Assembly (NCBI RefSeq): GCF_003864295.1 | Contig: NZ_BDQK01000013.1 | Span: 62,001-126,000 of the forward strand | Length of the DNA: 64,000 bases | Source of the DNA: Aphanothece sacrum FPU1 | GTDB lineage: Bacteria; Cyanobacteriota; Cyanobacteriia; Cyanobacteriales; Microcystaceae | Direction of reading: 5' to 3' | Shown here: piece by piece, positions 63,440 to 64,000 of the stretch | How positions within the stretch are numbered: the stretch's first letter is position 1 | Layout: each line of letters begins with the position of its first letter | The notes under the pieces: model-generated | What the model was told of the DNA's origin: nothing | Database searches by the model: none | The model's input: only the letters and a program-made list of their open reading frames with translations | Position numbers and translations under genes: made by a program

Positions 63440-64000
63440 TCAGACGGGAATTACTTTCTTATTCCCTAAGAATTGCTCGACAACTGCCAGTAATTTCTCA
63501 GCATCAAAAGGCTTAGTCAGATAAAGATTTGTTCCAGCAATTTGACCTTTCATTTTGTCAATTAATGTGTCTCTGGCTGTCACCATAACTATGGGCAAAT
63601 TGCGGAATTTAGGGATGCTGCGTATCGTTTTACACATCTCTAGTCCATTGATAACTGGCATGGTTACATCGAGTAAGAGAAGATCAACGGTTTTATTGTT
63701 TAAGATCTGTAGCGCATCAATAGCATTATTTGCTAAAAGGACATTATAGCGATCGCCTAATGCACGTTTAATCATGGTTTGGACAATAGGGCTATCATCT
63801 ACGGAGAGAATAGTCGGCAACTGGTGAAGCTCTTTATTGTTAGTAATTGTAGAAGTTCCCTCAAAAACAATCCAATTAGTGTGAAACCCAGTTAAATATA
63901 ATTGAGCTAACTCCAAGGGATCTTCTCCACTTTGTTGAGCGATTTCAACAATGGATCTTTTCCCATCAATATATTTCTGAGCGTGTAGACGAGTTGATTC
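63440..64000 (-). CDS. PatA/PixG-type response regulator, 5' part outside the window
   Basis: The C-terminal receiver (about the last 125 residues) has ILSVDDSPIVQTMIKRALGD, phospho-Asp in LLLLDVTMPVINGLEMCKTI and the Lys in LYLTKPFDAEKL. The frame continues without a stop to the right window edge, and the coding just inside the edge reads LHAQKYIDGKRSIVEIAQQS and GEDPLELAQLYLTGFH, the end of the N-terminal domain found in PatA, PixG and TaxP1 proteins. The gene is therefore partial. In such systems this regulator is encoded first, ahead of CheW, receptor and CheA genes, as here. Confidence 0.88.
   Translation of the reverse strand, partial: ESTRLHAQKYIDGKRSIVEIAQQSGEDPLELAQLYLTGFHTNWIVFEGTSTITNNKELHQLPTILSVDDSPIVQTMIKRALGDRYNVLLANNAIDALQILNNKTVDLLLLDVTMPVINGLEMCKTIRSIPKFRNLPIVMVTARDTLIDKMKGQIAGTNLYLTKPFDAEKLLAVVEQFLGNKKVIPV

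Overview
The window comes from a cyanobacterial chromosome. It carries psaA, psaB and psaK (photosystem I), ndhD, cpcG and a CpcS-type phycobilin lyase (phycobilisome), sqdB (sulfolipid), an nrtABCD nitrate transporter, ycf46, and many GCGATCGC (HIP1) octamers. Low GC and heavy loading with short palindromic repeats and small toxin-antitoxin (TA) pieces suggest a unicellular Crocosphaera/Rippkaea/Gloeothece-like lineage. That placement is inference and no species is claimed.

Layout. 0-7 kb: queA, a xisI gene with a truncated xisH, an SH3 protein, ycf46, a caspase-like protease cut short at a heptamer repeat, a DUF4327 protein and psaK. 7.2-7.7 kb: tRNA-Ser(GCT), then a glutamine riboswitch followed by a small conserved-looking reading frame and a terminator. 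7.9-14 kb: fumC, an orphan HigA-like antitoxin, an SRPBCC protein, sqdB and an MscS channel. 14.3-19 kb: psaA-psaB. 19-22.6 kb: a CHRD/PEP-CTERM protein, a GH10 glycosidase, a CpcD-like/DUF1816 linker-like protein. 22.6-30.1 kb: an accessory block with a rhodanese-like protein, a glutathione transferase, a DOPA-type dioxygenase, a tyrosinase, a TIM-barrel protein and a UbiD decarboxylase, punctuated by copies of one palindromic repeat. 30.4-32 kb: cpcS and cpcG. 32-43 kb: rluD-like, a Kir-type channel, ispG, a propeller-transglutaminase fusion, glmM and an MBOAT/SGNH acetylation pair. 43-47 kb: DUF6887/6888, PIN, MazF and HicA-remnant modules around ndhD. 47-53 kb: nrtDCBA. 53-54 kb: a HigBA pair. 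54-64 kb: a chemotaxis/phototaxis-type operon read leftward: PatA-type regulator (cut by the window edge), double CheW, three paralogous receptors, a coiled-coil membrane protein, a CheA hybrid kinase and a CheB-like receiver.

Most worth following up: the glutamine aptamer with its 30-codon frame lacking a normal start; the tyrosinase-dioxygenase pair, which by family knowledge could run tyrosine to DOPA to betalamic acid or a relative; the three receptors with altered residues at the trimer-contact tip; a DUF6888 gene that seems to start at ATT; and two dispersed palindromic repeat families that sit at gene ends and may have truncated genes.

All function calls rest on motif recognition by eye. 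No database search or folding program was run.
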